DNA of 64,000 nt from Nitrospirota bacterium. Its GTDB lineage: Bacteria; Nitrospirota; Leptospirillia; Leptospirillales; Leptospirillaceae. Positions within the stretch are counted from its first letter, which is position 1. Each line of letters begins with the position of its first letter. Made by a program: the position numbers and the translations under genes. Below are positions 60,018 through 64,000 of this stretch, in pieces. Location: NCBI GenBank assembly GCA_021810805.1, contig JAJZHW010000001.1, forward strand, positions 241,159-305,158, written 5' to 3'. The notes below the pieces were generated by a model. The model worked only from the letters and a program-made list of their open reading frames with translations, made no database searches and was not told where the DNA came from.

Positions 60018-60863
60018 TTGACCTGTGCGGAGGGGAGGTGTCCGGCAGGATGGCGGGCAGTATGCTTGTTTGCGGCATTGGCGACCCTTTCTGCATGCCA
60101 CCGGGGCGTCTCCCCACGAAATCATCATATGGCCATTGAGCATTATAATGGAGGGCTTCGCAGTCTTCAGAACCACCAGCTTCAAGCAGCGTTTTGGGAA
60201 TTTGAGTATGCCAATCACCTCGATCCTCATATCCCAAAGGTTCACTATTCCTTGGGCCATGTGTATTATCTCATGCATGACCTCACTGATGCCCAGATCG
60301 AATTTCGACGGGCGCTCAAGAATAACGATGATCCATCCTCGACCTATAACTATCTCGGCAAGATTGCCCTTGAAAAGAAGCAGTATAAAGAGGCCCTCAA
60401 GGACTTTCACAAAGCCCTGAAAAATACCCTCAACAAGACTCCCTACTTTCCGCTTGCAAATATTGGCAAGACCTATATGGTCATGGGAAAGTTTGAAAAG
60501 GCCAAAGAGTATTTCGCCAAGGCTATCCTGCGAAACGATCGGTTTCTTCCTGCCTATTTCTGGCTTGGGAAAGTCCATATGTCTGAGGGGGCCTATGAAA
60601 AGGCCATCGCGGACTTCTCGGAGACGATCCGCCTTGCTCCGACCTTTTCGTCAGGCTACTTTGAGCTTGGCAGGGCCTACCTGAAGCTTGAGGATCAGAC
60701 CCGGGCCGCGGAGGCATTCGGTGAGGCCGTTCGGCTTGATCCGACTTCTAAGGTAGGGGTTCGGGCGAAGCGATATTTACTCCTTCTTCCGGAGATATTG
60801 AGAAAAAATCAGCAGGGGGCCTTGCCTTTGGCTCCGAACAAGAGCCAATTTCCGAAACCTTAG
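60018..60863 (+). CDS. TPR-repeat lipoprotein
   Basis: The 281-residue product has a lipoprotein signal (VCLFAALATLSAC) followed by at least five TPR units, for example HLDPHIPKVHYSLGHVYYLMHDLTDAQIEFRRAL, YNYLGKIALEKKQYKEALKDFHKAL, and YFELGRAYLKLEDQTRAAEAFGEAVRLDP. It resembles PilF/PilW or NlpI-type scaffolds. The start is TTG 60018 with GGAGG 7 bases upstream. It is followed by a RodZ-like gene. Confidence 0.82.
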   Translation: MTCAEGRCPAGWRAVCLFAALATLSACHRGVSPRNHHMAIEHYNGGLRSLQNHQLQAAFWEFEYANHLDPHIPKVHYSLGHVYYLMHDLTDAQIEFRRALKNNDDPSSTYNYLGKIALEKKQYKEALKDFHKALKNTLNKTPYFPLANIGKTYMVMGKFEKAKEYFAKAILRNDRFLPAYFWLGKVHMSEGAYEKAIADFSETIRLAPTFSSGYFELGRAYLKLEDQTRAAEAFGEAVRLDPTSKVGVRAKRYLLLLPEILRKNQQGALPLAPNKSQFPKP

Positions 60864-60911
60864 GAAAGCAGTTCGCTCATCAACCAGATCCTGAAAAATA
60901 AAGGGCCAGCC

Positions 60912-62033
60912 ATGGCGCACGAGGACAACGCTTTCCCCAACGAGGAGAACCGGATGAATGAGCCGGTTTATTCTGAGCCAGTTTCTTCCATTCTCCTCCG
61001 CGCTCGCGAGGCCCGAGCAATGACGATCGATGATGTTGACCGAGTGACCCATATCAGCCCGGGTTGGGTGTCCGTGATGGAGAGGGGAGACTGGAGTCAG
61101 TATCCCAGCATGGTTTATGCCCGTGGCCATGTCAAAGTCTATGCGGAATTTCTTGGGCTCGATGTTCCGGCGACCCTTCGCCAGTTTCAGCTGGATTGGA
61201 GCCAAGTTGTCCCCTCTGAACTTCCTGAAAACAACGGAAAGACCACGTCCATGAAACCCATTGGACAATCTTCAGGGGATACGAGGCTTTATTGGCTGGC
61301 GGCCGCCATCGTTGCGGTTCTTCTCCTGGGAGGGCTAGCCGTAAAGAGCGAACGGAAATCACCGGCTCCAAAAACACCGGTTTTGTCCAGCACGCCGCCT
61401 CCGACTGCTGTCGTCCCTCCTCCAGCGCCAGCGTCGGTGCCCCCCGTGAATTCATCGACGACACCCTCTCCATCCCCTTCAACTCCGGTTTCCGTTGGGC
61501 AGTCGCCTTCCCCGTCATCGACTCTCTCAGCTCCCGCGCCCTCTGTGCCTTTGACTCCTTCTCCAACGGAAGGGGGAGCTTCTCCGTCAAATCGTTTGAC
61601 ACTTAAGATGGTAGGACTCAAGAATGTCTGGGTTGTTATTTCTGTGGACGATGGAACCGTTCGACGCTTTCACCTGAGCCCCGGAGATGAACGAACACTC
61701 GTTGGCCGAAATTTCATGACATTTTCTACGCAGTCAGGGGATGGATTGGCCCTCTTCCTCAATGGAAAGCGCCTTGGGCTCGCAGGGCCCACCTCTGCGC
61801 CGGTTCTCCATCGACGCCTTAACCGGCAGACGCTCCACCATTTGAAGGTGGTTGTTGCAGCCCACTCTTCTTCAAGTGCCACCAACTTAAAATCGTCATC
61901 AACTTCCCTGGGGCAGACGAAGGGTGGGGCAGTCGCTCCTGCTTCGAAAACACCCTCTCAGCCGGTGAGCGAAATTCCTTTGGCACCTTCGACTCCTAAT
62001 GCGTCTTCGACTTCCTCTGGAGGTTCCCACTGA
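60912..62033 (+). CDS. RodZ-like HTH membrane protein
   Basis: RodZ connects MreB to the cell-wall elongasome. The 373-residue protein has an N-terminal HTH (ILLRAREARAMTIDDVDRVTHISPGWVSVMERGDW...YARGHVKVYAEFLGLD), one span (about 122-142, LYWLAAAIVAVLLLGGLAV), a long Pro/Ser/Thr linker and a C-terminal DUF4115-type beta domain (VWVVISVDDGTVRRFHLSPGDERTLVG). The C-terminal tail is Ser/Thr-rich. The ATG 60912 has GCCAG only; ATG 60954 is an alternative. It overlaps the next gene by 1 base. Confidence 0.85.
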   Translation: MAHEDNAFPNEENRMNEPVYSEPVSSILLRAREARAMTIDDVDRVTHISPGWVSVMERGDWSQYPSMVYARGHVKVYAEFLGLDVPATLRQFQLDWSQVVPSELPENNGKTTSMKPIGQSSGDTRLYWLAAAIVAVLLLGGLAVKSERKSPAPKTPVLSSTPPPTAVVPPPAPASVPPVNSSTTPSPSPSTPVSVGQSPSPSSTLSAPAPSVPLTPSPTEGGASPSNRLTLKMVGLKNVWVVISVDDGTVRRFHLSPGDERTLVGRNFMTFSTQSGDGLALFLNGKRLGLAGPTSAPVLHRRLNRQTLHHLKVVVAAHSSSSATNLKSSSTSLGQTKGGAVAPASKTPSQPVSEIPLAPSTPNASSTSSGGSH

Positions 62034-63031
62034 TGCGCCGAATATTGTCTCGAGTCCTTACCCTTTCGCTCCTTGTCCTGATGATCGGAACCTCCTCGTG
62101 TGCTCAGCCCCCAGTGGTGCTTAACTACAGCCCGAACTTTGGAGAGACACAGCCCAATCAGTTCCGGTCGTCCTTGCGGTTTGGTTTTGTGACCTTTGAT
62201 GATCAGCGGGTGGCAAAGCGGCTGATGGGGGATACGACCCTGATTGGTTGGGGATCCAATACCTTCCACACCCGGCAGAATGTGCCGGCACATGTGACGA
62301 AGGCCTTTGTTGACACATACCAATACCTTGGACTTAAAGCTGTCTGGATAAAAACTCCTCCGGACAACTTTTCATTCTCAACTAAAACATGGGTCACATC
62401 GTTGAGAACCCGCTACCCCAATGTTGACATCTTTGTCATCGGAAAGATTCGAAATTACGAGTTTCTTCTTCGCTCCGGAGGGCTTAGTGGGGCGGTTAAG
62501 GGAAAGTTTAGCGCGCTTGCTGCAACGACTCAAGCTCGGGTCGAGCTCTATTATCTCGATAGTGAGTCAGGTCGGATCATTTGGGGCAACACCCTCCATC
62601 ATGATACCTACGACCGTAAGGTGTCTAAAAAGGCTCCCACCGACTATGCATCGATGCGTCTCGATGAGGCTCTTCACAATGTCATCTTGCAGTCAATTGA
62701 TCGGGTGCTACCTAAGATTAACTCCAAGAGTCCTGGATCTGTGCAGCTCCTCTCTGGGATGATGGCCGATGTTCCCAAGACACCCGAAGGGAAAACTGCT
62801 GGAGCTGTTCCCGCAGACAAGGGAAGGATTGAAGTTGTCTCAAAGCCTTCCGGGGCCAAGGTCTATCTTGATGGAATCTACTATGGAGTCACCCCTCTCG
62901 CGTTGGACATTACTCCTGGCGTCCATCTCCTGAAGGTTAAAAAAGACGGTTTTGAAACCGGGCGGGATAAGGTGGGGGTTGTGGCAGGCAAGGTCACTCC
63001 CTGGAAAGGTGTCCTTCCGGCCAAGAATTGA
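62033..63031 (+). CDS. Lipoprotein with C-terminal PEGA domain
   Basis: The 332-residue product has a lipoprotein signal (LLVLMIGTSSC) and then an unrecognised mixed domain with TQARVELYYLDSESGRIIWGNTLHHDTYDR (as in outer-membrane polysaccharide or curli secretion lipoproteins). A C-terminal PEGA domain (about 260-325) follows: GRIEVVSKPSGAKVYLDGIYYGVTPLALDITPGVHLLKVKKDGF. PEGA domains occur on exported proteins that may bind cell wall or sugars. TGATG overlap with the RodZ-like gene; followed by a terminator at 63065. Confidence 0.8.
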   Translation: MRRILSRVLTLSLLVLMIGTSSCAQPPVVLNYSPNFGETQPNQFRSSLRFGFVTFDDQRVAKRLMGDTTLIGWGSNTFHTRQNVPAHVTKAFVDTYQYLGLKAVWIKTPPDNFSFSTKTWVTSLRTRYPNVDIFVIGKIRNYEFLLRSGGLSGAVKGKFSALAATTQARVELYYLDSESGRIIWGNTLHHDTYDRKVSKKAPTDYASMRLDEALHNVILQSIDRVLPKINSKSPGSVQLLSGMMADVPKTPEGKTAGAVPADKGRIEVVSKPSGAKVYLDGIYYGVTPLALDITPGVHLLKVKKDGFETGRDKVGVVAGKVTPWKGVLPAKN

Positions 63032-63064
63032 CAGAGCCTTGGCTCTCTTTGTTTTAACCCAATT

Positions 63065-63104
63065 CCCGGAGGAGGCACGAGTTCGTTCTTGCCTCCGGGT
63101 TTTT
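63065..63104 (+). terminator. Rho-independent terminator
   Basis: CCCGGAGG and CCTCCGGG form an 8-bp stem with the possibility of an inner AGGCA/TGCCT pairing, followed by GTTTTTCTTT. It ends the operon of TPR, RodZ-like and PEGA genes. Confidence 0.9.
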
Positions 63105-63149
63105 CTTTCGCTATCATAACCACTGCTTCTTTCCACTACAGGTTAATCT

Positions 63150-63224
63150 GCCGGCGTAGCACAGTGGTAGTGCAGTCGATTCGTAATCGACAGGTCGTCG
63201 GTTCAATCCCGACCGCCGGCTCCA
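63150..63224 (+). tRNA. tRNA-Thr (anticodon CGT)
   Basis: A cloverleaf with acceptor GCCGGCG/CGCCGGC, D stem GCAC/GTGC, anticodon stem GTCGA/TCGAC with loop TTCGTAA (CGT), and T arm GTCGG-TTCAATC-CCGAC. CCA is encoded. Confidence 0.95.
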
Positions 63225-63313
63225 GTTTTCAAGCCATTTCGATATTCTTCCCAACCTGATCTTACCCCGATTTACCCTCTTTGTTGCAACAAAATCTGCA
63301 ACAGATTTTTCCC

Positions 63314-63874
63314 CTATTTTCCGCGTTTCCCGTTGGCGATCCTGTTGACCAGCTGGCGAGAGGTCCCGACCGATTTCGCTATGGCGCTTTGTTTCATGCC
63401 CTGGCCAAGCATGGTCCGGATCCGGTCGGCTTTCATGGAGGTTTTCTCGAAACCGGAGGAGAAATACGCCTCGGCCGCCCGGAGCCAGAAAAGAACCCCG
63501 CTGACGGGCCACGGCGATGGGGGAATGTCTCCCAGGCCAATCCCCATGTCTTTTACCGCCGTTTCCCAATCGGACACCGAGAGAGCCTTTTGGATCCGTT
63601 CGAACACATGGGGGGCGTCTTTTTCGAGACGACGGGCCAGATCTTCTCTGGCGGAAGACCAGGACCGGCCGATATTCCCGGAAAGAATCCTCTCGTCCGG
63701 ACCGGCGAGTCGGAACCTGGCATGGCTAAGAACCTTCGTGCGATGAAATGCTTCCGACGGCTTTTTTCTCAAGTAAGCATTCGTTATAGCCCTCAACGTG
63801 GGCAGGACAGGGTTCGAGGGGGCTGGTGCCGGGAATATCAGGGTGGATGGGAGTTTTCGAAGGTCCGGCAAAAG
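63314..63874 (-). pseudogene. HTH protein, 5' end apparently cut by an insertion element
   Basis: The minus-strand frame is open from the stop at 63314 to beyond the window, but upstream of about 63875 it reads through an insertion-sequence end. Its C-terminus has a resolvase-type helix-turn-helix (ADRIRTMLGQGMKQSAIAKSVGTSRQLVNRI). The body has RSWSSAREDLARRLEKDAPH and an Ala/Trp-rich region of unknown family. No credible start with ribosome site exists downstream of the insertion. So it is probably a truncated gene; an internal start cannot be excluded. Confidence 0.5.
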
Positions 63875-64000
63875 TGTCAGTGGGAAGTGTAAAATCCCCC
63901 CCAAGTGGGAAATGAAAAATCCCCCCTCCCAACTGAGGAGGAGAGATGGAACACGAGGGTCATCAGGGAGAAAAAAGAGATATTCTTCTTTCCGGAACAC
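63875..64000 (+). mobile_element. Left end of an IS21-like insertion sequence
   Basis: It begins TGTCAGTGGGAAG. Two direct repeats of the form AGTGGGAA(G/A)TG.AAAATCCCCCC follow at 63879 and 63904, and then a GGAGGAG site and an ORF. Terminal TG and multiple internal repeats of 20-25 bases are typical of IS21-type ends. The other end is outside the window, so this rests on pattern only. Confidence 0.5.
63946..64000 (+). CDS. Start of a possible transposase gene, cut by window end
   Basis: ATG 63946 follows GAGGAGGAGAG at good spacing and stays open to the window end (18 codons, starting MEHEGHQGEKRD). If the repeats at 63875 are an IS21-like end, this should be istA. The protein part seen is too short to recognise. 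Confidence 0.4.
   Translation, partial: MEHEGHQGEKRDILLSGT

Noticed and set aside
1-64000. CRISPR array
   Set aside because: No regularly spaced repeats of CRISPR size were seen; the primase-gene repeats are 8-mers with irregular spacing and both orientations.

Overview
The window looks like chromosomal DNA from a GC-rich, Gram-negative chemolithotroph. The combination of a complete pel exopolysaccharide operon, LPS-export genes, a full-length rpoN, queF, a monoheme cytochrome-porin and several lineage-specific lipoproteins is most like Leptospirillum or a relative (Nitrospirota). That placement comes from gene content only and was not tested by any search. Most genes are on the + strand in tightly packed operons with 1-4 nt stop/start overlaps (GTGA, ATGA, TGATG), and GTG or TTG starts are common.

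Layout. 1-2215: cofactor genes nadC (cut by the window edge), birA and a divergent coaX. 2185-5081: a small membrane protein, then an HlyD-type adaptor with a TolC-type outer-membrane factor. 5290-7143: a GAF-PAS-PAS-GGDEF diguanylate cyclase. 7409-8371: malate dehydrogenase. 8429-13404: lptC-lptA-lptB-rpoN-hpf-rapZ. 13458-19379: a lipoprotein, then aroC-aroK-aroB, a double-GAF/ANTAR regulator, a membrane protein and a DUF1571-like exported protein. 19510-21173: an unrecognised gene and queF. 21379-34968: a sigma70-like promoter in an AT-rich island, then pelB-pelC-pelA(hydrolase)-pelD-pelE-pelF-pelG/A. Here PelA is split: its hydrolase part is a separate small gene, and its deacetylase part is fused in frame to the C-terminus of PelG. 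PelD is enlarged but keeps a c-di-GMP I-site. 35081-36246: a Slp-type lipoprotein, a 4HBT thioesterase and tRNA-Val.

36233-43428 is a compact 7.2 kb integrated element in the 3' end of tRNA-Val, bounded by a 30-bp direct repeat. It carries a P4-type integrase, AlpA, a DUF3854/VapE primase-helicase, small unknown genes, a small-terminase-like protein and a ribbon-helix-helix regulator with palindromic operators. It has no capsid, tail or conjugation genes. A dense array of CCGGAACA repeats in both orientations lies inside the 3' end of the primase gene around an AT-rich core and looks like an intragenic origin. The content resembles a phage satellite (PICI-like) and is the best candidate here for an undescribed system.

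43553-50537: a D-2-hydroxyacid dehydrogenase, a sirtuin, a methyltransferase, a photolyase, a GspN/AsmA-like protein and a CxxCH cytochrome with a porin-like body. 50596-50795: a strong promoter and tRNA-Asp. 51088-55236: tolQ-tolR-tolA-tolB-cpoB, without pal. 55240-63031: mutL, miaA, mtnP, a PfkB kinase, a TPR lipoprotein, a RodZ-like protein and a PEGA lipoprotein, ending at a strong terminator. 63150-63224: tRNA-Thr. 63314-64000: an HTH gene that appears to be cut by the end of an IS21-like insertion sequence running off the window.
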